From CAZIAK01 sp964537035 (GTDB taxonomy: Bacteria > Planctomycetota > B15-G4): a stretch of DNA of 64,000 nt. Where the stretch lies: assembly GCA_964537035.1 (NCBI GenBank), contig CAZIAK010000026.1, forward strand, positions 1 through 64,000, given 5' to 3'. Under the pieces are notes generated by a model, which saw nothing but the letters and a program-made list of their open reading frames with translations, had not been told where the DNA came from and did no database searches. Shown here one piece after another: positions 32,984 to 40,748 of this stretch (position 1 is the first letter of the stretch; every line of letters starts with the position of its first letter). Position numbers and translations under genes: made by a program.

Positions 32984-35881
32984 ATGGCCAGACAAGCAAA
33001 AGGTCGAGGTGGGCGTTCGACGGCCAGGACGGCGAAGGGAAAGCGACGCGGGGGCAGGCCCGAACTCTCCGAGCATGCCCAGGATCGGCTGCGTGAGGTG
33101 GTCTCCCTTCTGCTATTGGGCCTGACTCTGTTCTTGGCCCTGGCCTGCTTCAGCGCAGGCACGGGCCAGAACCTCTGCGGCAGCACAGGTGAACGCGCGG
33201 CGCTGATGCTGCTGAACACCTTCGGCTACGCGGCCTGGCTACTGGTGCTCTGCTTTGCTTCCTGGGGTCTGGTGCTGTTCACGCGCATGGAGACCCAGTC
33301 GTTCTCCATGCGCGCTTCTGGCCTGGTGCTGTGCCTGGTCAGCCTGTCGGCCTTGTTGGCCCACTTCTTCGGTGAGGCCGGCACGTTCTTCGCTCCCGGT
33401 GGCTCGGTCGGCGAGTACATCAATGGCCTGTTGATTCTGACCGGCGGGTTAGGTGTTGTGGGCACCCGGGTGATCCTGATCATGCTCACCCTGGTGACCT
33501 TCGTGCTGGCCACCGACGTGGCCTACTTCGCCACGCTGATGTCGAGCGCGCGCTGGCTGGGGGAGAAGGGCAGCGCGATCAGGGAGGCCCGTCTCGAAGC
33601 CAAGGCCGAGGCCGAAGAGCTGGAAGAACAGCGGCAGAAGATGGCCGCCAAGGAGATCACCGCTCAGGCCCGCCTGGTGAAAGAAGAGGCAGGGCTGCTT
33701 CGGGCCCAGGCTGCCGCAGACCGGGCGGCGGCCAAGGTCGCAGCCGCGGCGGCCACCGACAGCGCCATTGAAGCTGGCTTGGTCGGGGATGACGAGTTCG
33801 AGACCGCCGACGAGTTCGATCCCGCAGAGCTGACCGCTGTGGACGATGGAGCGGATGCAGACGCCGAAGCCAACGAGCAGCTCTCGGAGGACGAGGGCCT
33901 CTCAGCAGCCGTGCCCATCGTCCCGGCCACCGTCGAAGAGACGGAAGAAGGACTCGCCGAGGACGGGGCTGACTCTGACGCGTACGACGAAGAGTCCGAT
34001 GACGACGAAGAACTCGAAGACGAGGGCCCAGGCGAGGACCCAGGCGAGGACCTGGAAGATGAAGAGGACGNNNNNNNNNNNNNNNNNNNNNNNNNNNNNN
34101 NNNNNNNNNNNNNNNNNNNNNNNNNNNNNNNNNNNNNNNNNNNNNNNNNNNNNNNNNNNNNNNNNNNNNNCGAAGAGGGCGAAGAGGGCGAAGAGGGCGA
34201 CGAGGAAGAGTACGAGTACGAGGACGACGAAGACGGCGAGTACGAGGCGGGGGAGGAGTACGAGGACGACTCTTCGATCACCGACCCGATCCTGGCCGCC
34301 GCCGCCCGGTCCAAGCCCCGAGTGCGGGAGATGGTCGATGCGTCGTCCCAGGGCAAGCTGGCGTTCAGCCCCGCGAACTCTGGGGTGAGTTCGTATGTCT
34401 TCCCACCCGAGTCGATCCTCGATGACCAGCAGGCCGTCGATCAGATCGAGCTGGATGCCTTGCTGGCCGAGAAGACCTCGGTCCTTGAGCGCACCCTGCT
34501 GTCCTTCAAGATCGAGGCCCGGGTCGTCGAGATCCAGAAGGGCCCGGTGATCTCCATGTTCGAGATGGAGCTGGGGCCGGGCATCAAGCTGGGCAAGGTT
34601 CGCTCTCTCGAAGACGATCTGGCCATCGCCCTGCGCGCTCGCTCAGTGCGCATCGTGGCGCCTCTCCCAGGGCGTAACACCATCGGCATCGAAGTGCCCA
34701 ACCCGCTCCGTGAGATGGTGCGGCTCAAGCCCTTGCTGCACTGCAAGGAGTTCGACGACAAGAAGATGGCCTTGCCGATCTTCCTTGGCCGGGACAGCGC
34801 TGGCCGCCCCGAAGTGTACGACCTGGCGCGCATGCCGCACCTGCTCGTGGCCGGTGCCACGGGCTCAGGTAAGTCGGTCTGCCTCAACACGATCATCTGC
34901 TCGTTCTTGTACACCCGCACCCCGGAGCAAGTGCAGCTGGTGTTGATCGACCCGAAGATGGTCGAGATGAGCCAGTTCTCCGACGCGCCCCACCTGGCCT
35001 GCCCGGTGGTGACCGACATGAAGCGGGCGCCCGGCATTCTCGAGTGGGCCGTGAACAAGATGGAGGAGCGCTACAAGCTCCTGGTGCGGGCCGGCGTGCG
35101 CAACATCACCGCCTACAACAAGCTCTCAGAGGAGCGGCTGCGGTCCAAATTTGGCGAGGTCATCGACAGCGAGGACTTCCCCCGCAAGCTGCCTTACATC
35201 GTGATCATCGTCGACGAGCTGGCCGACCTGATGATGACCGCCGCGAAGGACGTGGAGACCTCGATCTCCCGGCTGGCTGCCAAGAGCCGGGCGGTGGGCA
35301 TCCATATCATCCTGGCTACCCAGCGCCCGTCGACGAACGTGATCACCGGCCTGATCAAGGCCAACCTGCCCACTCGGGTGGCCTTCATGGTCTCCAGCAA
35401 GATCGACTCTCGGGTCATCCTCGACTCCAACGGGGCCGAGCAGCTGCTGGGCATGGGCGACATGCTCATGCTCTCCCCCACCAAGATGGGGCTGACCCGA
35501 GGCCAGTGCACCTTCATGAGCGACGAAGAGGTGATGCTGGTGATGGAGTCGGTGAAGACCGAGTCAGGCCCACAGTTCGAGCGAGAGCTGGTGCAGCGTC
35601 GACCTGAGGGCGAAGGCGATCCCACCGAGGTCGACGAGCTCTACGACGCGGCGGTGCGCTTCATCATCGACTCTCAGCGAGGCTCGGCGTCTTTGCTGCA
35701 GCGCAAGTTCGCCATCGGCTACACCCGTGCCAGTCGGCTCATCGACCTCATGGCTGGCGAGGGAGTGCTCGGTGAGTTCAAGGGCAGCCAGGCTCGCGAC
35801 GTCGAGATGACCCTCGACGACTGGATCGCCATCAACCCCGAAGCACGGGGCGTGGACGACGAGGCTGGGGTTGCGGGGTAA
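32984..35881 (+). CDS. ftsK: DNA translocase FtsK (with sequence gap)
   Basis: Encodes about 965 residues including the gap. Four N-terminal transmembrane helices (about 28-175), then a Glu/Ala coiled coil, then a very acidic linker interrupted by 100 N, then the motor: Walker A GATGSGKS, Walker B VIIVDELADLMM, ATQRPSTNVITG, and the DNA-recognising gamma winged helix (SLLQRKFAIGYTRASRLIDLM). FtsK pumps chromosome ends through the division septum and activates XerCD at dif. ATG 32984 is preferred over an upstream in-frame ATG (32864) because GAGG lies about 12 nt before it and the upstream extension is basic and unlike FtsK. The reading frame continues across the gap, but its true length is unknown. 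Confidence 0.95.
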   Translation: MARQAKGRGGRSTARTAKGKRRGGRPELSEHAQDRLREVVSLLLLGLTLFLALACFSAGTGQNLCGSTGERAALMLLNTFGYAAWLLVLCFASWGLVLFTRMETQSFSMRASGLVLCLVSLSALLAHFFGEAGTFFAPGGSVGEYINGLLILTGGLGVVGTRVILIMLTLVTFVLATDVAYFATLMSSARWLGEKGSAIREARLEAKAEAEELEEQRQKMAAKEITAQARLVKEEAGLLRAQAAADRAAAKVAAAAATDSAIEAGLVGDDEFETADEFDPAELTAVDDGADADAEANEQLSEDEGLSAAVPIVPATVEETEEGLAEDGADSDAYDEESDDDEELEDEGPGEDPGEDLEDEEDXXXXXXXXXXXXXXXXXXXXXXXXXXXXXXXXXXEEGEEGEEGDEEEYEYEDDEDGEYEAGEEYEDDSSITDPILAAAARSKPRVREMVDASSQGKLAFSPANSGVSSYVFPPESILDDQQAVDQIELDALLAEKTSVLERTLLSFKIEARVVEIQKGPVISMFEMELGPGIKLGKVRSLEDDLAIALRARSVRIVAPLPGRNTIGIEVPNPLREMVRLKPLLHCKEFDDKKMALPIFLGRDSAGRPEVYDLARMPHLLVAGATGSGKSVCLNTIICSFLYTRTPEQVQLVLIDPKMVEMSQFSDAPHLACPVVTDMKRAPGILEWAVNKMEERYKLLVRAGVRNITAYNKLSEERLRSKFGEVIDSEDFPRKLPYIVIIVDELADLMMTAAKDVETSISRLAAKSRAVGIHIILATQRPSTNVITGLIKANLPTRVAFMVSSKIDSRVILDSNGAEQLLGMGDMLMLSPTKMGLTRGQCTFMSDEEVMLVMESVKTESGPQFERELVQRRPEGEGDPTEVDELYDAAVRFIIDSQRGSASLLQRKFAIGYTRASRLIDLMAGEGVLGEFKGSQARDVEMTLDDWIAINPEARGVDDEAGVAG
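34071..34170. other. Assembly gap (100 N)
   Basis: Exactly 100 N, the usual placeholder for a gap of unknown size. It lies in the acidic linker of FtsK, next to the tandem GAAGAGGGC repeat at 34171-34200, so a collapsed low-complexity repeat is the likely cause. Confidence 0.98.
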
Positions 35882-35920
35882 CAGGCTGCGCTATAGATCG
35901 TGGTCTCTGTGAGCTGGTCC

Positions 35921-36023
35921 GGTCGTCCCTGTTTCTCGCCAAGGGGGGCCGTGGCGCTCAGACAACTCGGCTGCGCCTCGTGAACTCGCTCCAGACCCCC
36001 CCTGGCGAGAAACAGGGACGACC
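35921..36023. repeat. Long inverted repeat downstream of ftsK
   Basis: Arms at 35921-35948 and 35996-36023 are reverse complements over 28 positions with one mismatch (21 bp perfect from the outer end), separated by 47 nt. The arms start GGTCGTCCCTG and end in a G-run. Position between the ends of two convergent genes allows a bidirectional terminator, but the very long loop, absence of T-tracts and length also suit a small mobile or recombination element. No target duplication was seen. Confidence 0.6.
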
Positions 36024-36156
36024 TCGCCGGTGGAGAGGCAGGCGGCTATGCCGTGCAACCCCAACCGCACCCTCGCGACGAACTTGGTGAGAAAGGCTGG
36101 CTGCTAGAGCGCGGCGCGGTGCCTTGTTGGCAGCGTGAGTTCTGTGTCGCCAGGCT

Positions 36157-37248
36157 TCAGTCGAGGGTGGTGAGCATGGCCGCTTCGTAGGGCAACAAGG
36201 CTTCGCTGCGGGCGATCTTTTGCACCAGGTCGGGGTTGGCGATCAGTGGCCGCCCGATGGAGATCAGGTCCATGGCCCCTGCGCTCAGGGCGTTCGCGGC
36301 CTTGCTCGGTGAGTAGCTGCCATTGCCGATCAGGGTGCCGTTCCAGTGCTGGCGCAAGAATTCTCCTGCCGTGCCGCCCAGGGTCTCGAAGCGGGTGCTG
36401 TCATCGAAGACGCCTGTCTGCACCCAGGCCACGTGGCGTCGGGCCAGTTCTCCCAGCAGTTGCCGAAAGGTGAGCCCGTCGCTCTCGTGGGCTTCCATGT
36501 TCATGTAGGCCCCGGGGCTGAGCCGCAGGCCTGTGCGGTCGCCGCCGATGCGCTCGATCACCGCGTCGATCACCTCAAGAGGAAACCTCGCCCTGTCTGC
36601 TGCTGCGGCGCCGTAGTCGTCGCTGCGGCGATTGGTGTGGGCGTGCAAGAACTGGTCGAGCAGATAGCCATTGGCGCCATGGATCTCGACCCCATCAAAG
36701 CCCCCGCGCAGGGCGGCCTCTGCGGCGTCAGCGAAGGCAGCCACCAGCCCAGGGAGTTCGTCCCGCTCCAGCGCCCGGGGTCGTCCGTAGTGCAGGCCGT
36801 CCGTGCGGGGCACCCGCCCGCTCAGGGGCACAGCTGATGGAGCCACGGGCACGTCGCCGTTCAGGTAGCAGGGGTGGGACACCCGGCCCACGTGCCACAG
36901 CTGGGCGAAGATCAATCCGCCCCGTTCATGCACGGCTGCTGTCACCCGCCTCCAACCCTCGACCTGGGCCGCGGTGAAGAGCCCTGGGGTGTTGGGATAG
37001 CCCTGTCCGTCCGGGCGCACGATGGTGGCTTCGCTGATGATCAGCCCCACGTCGGCCCGCCGCGCGTAGTAGCGAGCCATGGCCTCGGTGGGGACCAGGT
37101 CGTCGTCGGCGAAGCTGCGCGTCATGGGCGCCATGACCACCCGGTTGGCCAGGGTGAACGTGTCGTTCAGCCGGTAGGGCTGCAGCAACACATCAGCGGT
37201 GGAGCGATCATCAGGCGCGATGCTGGAGGGTGCAGGCTGGGTGTCCAA
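36157..37248 (-). CDS. Old yellow enzyme family ene-reductase (NemA-like)
   Basis: Encodes 363 residues. FMN-dependent reductase of electrophilic alkenes. Motifs: NRVVMAPMTRSF, FAQLWHVGRVSH, GFDGVEIHGANGYLLDQF (substrate-binding His and Asn), RSDDYGAA, and NPDLVQKI near the C-terminus. I chose TTG at 37248 because AGGA lies 7 nt upstream and the length then matches NemA (about 365); the ATG at 37353 lacks a ribosome site and adds 35 non-homologous residues. It is the last gene of an operon with a TetR regulator and a CMD-domain protein. A NemR-like operator lies upstream of the operon. Confidence 0.9.
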   Translation of the reverse strand: MDTQPAPSSIAPDDRSTADVLLQPYRLNDTFTLANRVVMAPMTRSFADDDLVPTEAMARYYARRADVGLIISEATIVRPDGQGYPNTPGLFTAAQVEGWRRVTAAVHERGGLIFAQLWHVGRVSHPCYLNGDVPVAPSAVPLSGRVPRTDGLHYGRPRALERDELPGLVAAFADAAEAALRGGFDGVEIHGANGYLLDQFLHAHTNRRSDDYGAAAADRARFPLEVIDAVIERIGGDRTGLRLSPGAYMNMEAHESDGLTFRQLLGELARRHVAWVQTGVFDDSTRFETLGGTAGEFLRQHWNGTLIGNGSYSPSKAANALSAGAMDLISIGRPLIANPDLVQKIARSEALLPYEAAMLTTLD

Positions 37249-37420
37249 GGCGTTTTCCTGAGGAGAACGAGAGAACCCTGCGGCGCGCGCAGGGCTCTCT
37301 GCTGGGTGTACGGGCACGATCAGTGATGACGACGGCCCGTCGATGACAGTCATGTCAGGCTCGGGCGGTATTGATGCGCTGTTCCGGGCAGGCTGACGCT
37401 GGTCTTTGGCGGGCGTGTCC

Positions 37421-37996
37421 TCAGCGACCCGACGGGCTCCAGGCCGCGCCGGAGAACGCCTTGTCGAGGGCCGGATGGGTCAGGTGGTCCGCCGCGTTGC
37501 TGAGGGTCTTCACCGTGATGCCCAGGAGCACGTCGAGGGCCTGGGCCCGGGTGTAGCCCGCTGCGAAGAAGGCACCGAGCTCTGCCTCGCTGACCCTGCC
37601 TCCTGTGCTGGCGGCCACCCGGGTGAAGTCAGCCAGGGCGGCCAGCTTGGGATCGGCGGGGGCCCTCTCTGCGCGCAGAGCCTCGACCAGGTCGCCGTCG
37701 ACCCTGTGCTTGACCGCCAAGGTCGAGTGGGCGGCCACGCAGTAGCGGCAGTCGTTCACGATGGAGGTGACGATCTCCACCACCAGCTGCTCAGCCGTGT
37801 CGAGGGCGGTCTGCTTGGCGAAGTGCTGTGACAACCACAGGTACCCGGTCACCGTGGCGGGCGACTCGGCCATGGCGGCCATCAGGTTCGGAATGAACCC
37901 GGACGAACTCTGGAGGGCTTTCAAAGAGGCTTGCGAGCCCTCGGGGGCCGAGGAGACATCGTGGGCGGTGAAGCTGTTCTGGGTCGCGGTGGTCAT
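37421..37996 (-). CDS. Carboxymuconolactone decarboxylase/AhpD-family protein
   Basis: Encodes 191 residues. The catalytic-type motif IVNDCRYCVAAHSTLA (CXXC followed by His, about residues 81-96) is characteristic of AhpD-like peroxidase relatives in the CMD family, which are alpha-helical and often oligomeric. The flanks (SSSGFIPNLMAAMAESP and LLGITVKTLSNAADHLTHP) also match. It probably detoxifies peroxides or reactive carbonyls together with the ene-reductase 172 nt downstream. It follows the TetR gene by 53 nt. Confidence 0.9.
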   Translation of the reverse strand: MTTATQNSFTAHDVSSAPEGSQASLKALQSSSGFIPNLMAAMAESPATVTGYLWLSQHFAKQTALDTAEQLVVEIVTSIVNDCRYCVAAHSTLAVKHRVDGDLVEALRAERAPADPKLAALADFTRVAASTGGRVSEAELGAFFAAGYTRAQALDVLLGITVKTLSNAADHLTHPALDKAFSGAAWSPSGR

Positions 37997-38049
37997 GGCG
38001 GTCTTTCTGGAACGATAAGTCCAAAATAGGGGAAAAAAACGTAGGGAGT

Positions 38050-38628
38050 TCAGTCGAGAGTGCTCAGGGCCTCGCGTATCAGTTCGCGCAGGATGCGCCG
38101 GTCGGCTTGCACTCCCGCGCGCACGTTCAAGCCGTGCATGACCGAGGTGAAGAAGCGCGAGAGGGAGCGCAGGTTGCGAGAAGACTCGATCTGCCCGGCA
38201 TCACGGGCCCGAACAAACAAGGCGTGAAACGCGTCGTCCACGGTCTTCATGCACTGCACCAGGCCCTCTCCCGCCTGCCCCCGGTCTTTGCAGGGGGACG
38301 TGGCCGCCTTGATCACCAGGCAGGTGTGCCCTTCGGGGGCGCAGAGCTGATCGACCATGCCGTACAGGAAGCTCTGCAGGATCTCTCGCGGGTCGCCCGG
38401 CGCGCGCAAGGGCGCCAGGAAGCGCTCGTGCATCATCTCGTTGTAGCGGGCCATGGCCTCGACGAAGAGCTCGTCCTTGCTGCCAAAGGTATCGTAGAGG
38501 CTGGCCCGGCTGATGCCCATGTGCTCGACGAGCACGGCCAGGGAGGTCGACTCGAAGCCGTGGTCCCAGAAGGCTGTCATGGCCTTCTCGAGCACGGTGT
38601 CGCGATCGAATTCTCTGGGTCGTGCCAT
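38050..38628 (-). CDS. TetR-family repressor (NemR/AcrR-like)
   Basis: Encodes 192 residues. The N-terminal helix-turn-helix is typical: AMTAFWDHGFESTSLAVLV, then MGISRASLYDTFGSKDELF (about 32-50). The C-terminal domain includes Cys residues (QLCAPEGHTCLV, TSPCKD, VQCMK) that could sense electrophiles or oxidants, as NemR does through Cys. ATG 38628 (MARPREFDRD) is chosen because it starts the HTH domain. The operator at 38690-38705 and the downstream ene-reductase support a NemR-type circuit; this remains an inference. Confidence 0.9.
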   Translation of the reverse strand: MARPREFDRDTVLEKAMTAFWDHGFESTSLAVLVEHMGISRASLYDTFGSKDELFVEAMARYNEMMHERFLAPLRAPGDPREILQSFLYGMVDQLCAPEGHTCLVIKAATSPCKDRGQAGEGLVQCMKTVDDAFHALFVRARDAGQIESSRNLRSLSRFFTSVMHGLNVRAGVQADRRILRELIREALSTLD

Positions 38629-38689
38629 GGGGGCGGGTGCCGCGTGGGTGGCGTGAGAGGTCTCTGTCTGTGGAGATAGTAGCTTATTG

Positions 38690-38705
38690 TAGACCGATCG
38701 ATCTA
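38690..38705. promoter_or_regulatory. NemR-like palindromic operator
   Basis: TAGACCGATCGATCTA has outer half-sites TAGACC and GATCTA, one mismatch from a perfect palindrome of the TAGACC-N4-GGTCTA kind that I recall for E. coli NemR. It is 61 nt upstream of the TetR start codon. On the minus strand it overlaps promoter-like elements (TTGTTC and TACAAT), so binding would block transcription of the tetR-CMD-ene-reductase operon. Confidence 0.6.
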
Positions 38706-39083
38706 GAACAAGCTTCGGCGTTTGGCCAGCCTGGCTTGAGCGCTCCAGGAGCCTGCGGGAAGAATGCCACACAGGGTGTTTCATTGGCCTGATTTGGGCC
38801 TGCGCTTTGACCCTGCTCCGGGGCGGGTCTGGGGCGGGGCTGTGAGGCTCGAGCAGGGGTTCGACGAGAGGCTCGACGAGGGGTTCCTTCAGGGGCTCGG
38901 GCCATGGACGCGCTGGACACGACAGCCCAGATCTCCAGGCCAGGCTCGACCCCCTCTTGCCACGGGATCAGTGCGTGACAAAAGGGGGTCCGATCGCAAT
39001 GCTGGACAGATTCCGCCGCCGGTGACGATTGGTTGTTTGCCGGGAGGACCGCTGCCACCGCTTTTGACGGTCACGCCGCCTTT
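38706..39083. promoter_or_regulatory. Leader/promoter region of the Pfa/Ole operon
   Basis: About 380 nt between the operator and the first Pfa gene. It contains a direct-repeat patch (GGTTCGACGAG and GCTCGACGAG, about 38856-38882), an inverted repeat at 38948-38990, and at 38973-39013 short blocks (GCGTGAC, GTCCGATCG, GGAC, CAGATTC) in the same order as in the 75-bp repeats. No standard -35/-10 pair was convincing. Confidence 0.45.
38948..38990. promoter_or_regulatory. Inverted repeat upstream of Pfa/Ole operon
   Basis: GACCCCCTCTTG (38948-38959) and CAAAAGGGGGTC (38979-38990) pair at 11 of 12 positions, with a 19-nt loop. It ends 93 nt before the Pfa1 start codon, a plausible place for an operator or a leader hairpin. 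Confidence 0.45.
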
Positions 39084-40748
39084 ATGAGCCACTCCGCAAC
39101 GTCGTCCTCGCCGCTTCCTGCGACCCTCTCAGCGTCTCCAGGATCCTGGCTTGGCGATGAACTGACTCCGCTGTCAGATGCTGGCCCCTTGCTGGCCCAC
39201 GTGGCCCGTTCTGCCTGGATCGTCGAGGCTCCTGAGGGGCTGGCCCTGGCCACGGGGGGCCAGGCGGTTTTCGGCCCTGAGCAGGACAGCCGCAGCTCAG
39301 AGGGCCTGTCCATCAAGGGCTATATCCCGGCCTCTCGCCCCGAAAACCTCGGGGATCGCTCGTTCTGCAAAGACCACGGTCTGTCCCTGCCCTATGTGGC
39401 GGGAGCCATGGCCAACGGCATCGCCTCGGTCGAGCTGGTCCAGGCCATGGGCCGGGCGGGCATGCTGGGGGTCTTCGGTGCAGCGGGCCTGTCCCTCACC
39501 GTGGTCGAGCAGGCCATCGACCGCCTGGGCACCCGCCTCGCCGGTCGGCCCTGGGCCACGAACCTGATTCACAGCCCCTACGAGCCCGCGCACGAAGAGG
39601 CAGTGGTCGACCTCTATTTGCGGCGGGGCGTCTCAACCGTTTCGGCCTCGGCCTTCCTGGGGCTGACCCTTCCCCTGGTGCGCTTTCGCCTGGCCGGCAT
39701 CGGCCTGGACAGCGCTGGCCATATCCACACTCCCCACATGGTCATCGGCAAGGTCTCCCGGGCCGAGGTGGCGGAGCATTTCCTTTCGCCTGCGCCGGCC
39801 GAGCTGGTAGGCGAGCTGGTGCGCCGTGGTGAGCTGACCGAGGCTCAGGCCGAGCTGGCCCGGCACGTCCCCGTGGCTCAAGACCTGGTGGTCGAGGCCG
39901 ATTCCGGGGGACACACCGACAACCGTCCCGCCCTGACCCTTTTTCCGGGGATGGCGGCTCTTTCCCGGGCCAAGCAAGAGCAGTTCGGCTACGCCCGCGC
40001 CCTGCGTGTGGGCCTGGCCGGGGGTATCTCCACGCCCCAGGCTGCCGCCGGGGCCTTTGCCATGGGCGCAGCCTTCGTGCTCACCGGGTCGGTGAACCAA
40101 TCGACCCTCGAGGCCGGGACATCCGACGCCGTACGCAAGATGTTGGCAGACGCGGGTCAAGCTGACGTGAAGATGGCACCCGCTGCCGACATGTTCGAGA
40201 TGGGCGTGGACCTGCAGGTGCTCTCCCGGGGCACGCTCTTTCCCATGCGCGCCCGTCGACTGCGCGACCTGTACGAGGGCCACGGCAGCCTCGACGAGAT
40301 CCCGGCTGCCGATCGCAAGAGACTCGAAGGCACCATCCTCGGCTGTTCGATTGACGAGGCCTGGGCTGGCACGGCGAGCTTCTGGGCTGAGCGCGACCCG
40401 GCCCAGCTGGCCCGCGCCGAGGGCGATCCGAAGCACAAGATGGCGTTGCTCTTCCGCTGGTATCTTGGCAGCTCGTCAAGGTGGGCCAACGCGGGCGATC
40501 CGAGCCGCACCGTCGACTACCAGGTGTGGTGCGGCCCAGCCATGGGGGCCTTCAACGAGTGGGTCCGTGGTTCGTTCCTTGATTCGTGGGAGAACCGGCG
40601 CGCCATGCCCATCGCACACAACATTCTCTGGGGTGCCAGCGCGTTGATGCGCCTCTCCGCACTTCGCAGCCAGGGTGTCCCCGTGCCGGTCGACTGCCTC
40701 GACCTGACACCCCGCGAGCCCGCCGTTCTCGAGGAGCTCCTGTCTTGA
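39084..40748 (+). CDS. pfaD: PUFA synthase subunit Pfa1/PfaD, FMN-dependent enoyl reductase
   Basis: Encodes 554 residues. It reduces the enoyl-ACP double bond in selected cycles of polyunsaturated fatty acid synthesis, acting in trans on the Pfa2 ACPs. The TIM barrel is of the 2-nitropropane-dioxygenase/FabK-like type: LPYVAGAMANGIASVELVQ, VEADSGGHTDNRP, ALRVGLAGGISTPQAAAGAF, and the PfaD-specific MFEMGVDLQVLSRGTLFPMR and WYLGSSSRWANAGDPSR. ATG 39084 is chosen because upstream in-frame codons are not PfaD-like. It is the first gene of the operon, the order (ER first) known from myxobacterial pfa1-pfa2-pfa3, unlike Shewanella where pfaD is last. Its TGA overlaps the TTG of Pfa2. Confidence 0.96.
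   Translation: MSHSATSSSPLPATLSASPGSWLGDELTPLSDAGPLLAHVARSAWIVEAPEGLALATGGQAVFGPEQDSRSSEGLSIKGYIPASRPENLGDRSFCKDHGLSLPYVAGAMANGIASVELVQAMGRAGMLGVFGAAGLSLTVVEQAIDRLGTRLAGRPWATNLIHSPYEPAHEEAVVDLYLRRGVSTVSASAFLGLTLPLVRFRLAGIGLDSAGHIHTPHMVIGKVSRAEVAEHFLSPAPAELVGELVRRGELTEAQAELARHVPVAQDLVVEADSGGHTDNRPALTLFPGMAALSRAKQEQFGYARALRVGLAGGISTPQAAAGAFAMGAAFVLTGSVNQSTLEAGTSDAVRKMLADAGQADVKMAPAADMFEMGVDLQVLSRGTLFPMRARRLRDLYEGHGSLDEIPAADRKRLEGTILGCSIDEAWAGTASFWAERDPAQLARAEGDPKHKMALLFRWYLGSSSRWANAGDPSRTVDYQVWCGPAMGAFNEWVRGSFLDSWENRRAMPIAHNILWGASALMRLSALRSQGVPVPVDCLDLTPREPAVLEELLS

Noticed and set aside
38764..39087. A 107-codon plus-strand frame upstream of Pfa1
   Set aside because: Proline-, glycine- and arginine-rich with no domain or ribosome site, and it overlaps the inverted repeat and the Pfa1 leader.
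40586..40744. An upstream ATG that would extend Pfa2 by 53 residues
   Set aside because: The extension lies entirely within Pfa1 coding sequence and is Arg/Pro-rich; the ketosynthase begins right at the TTG at 40745.
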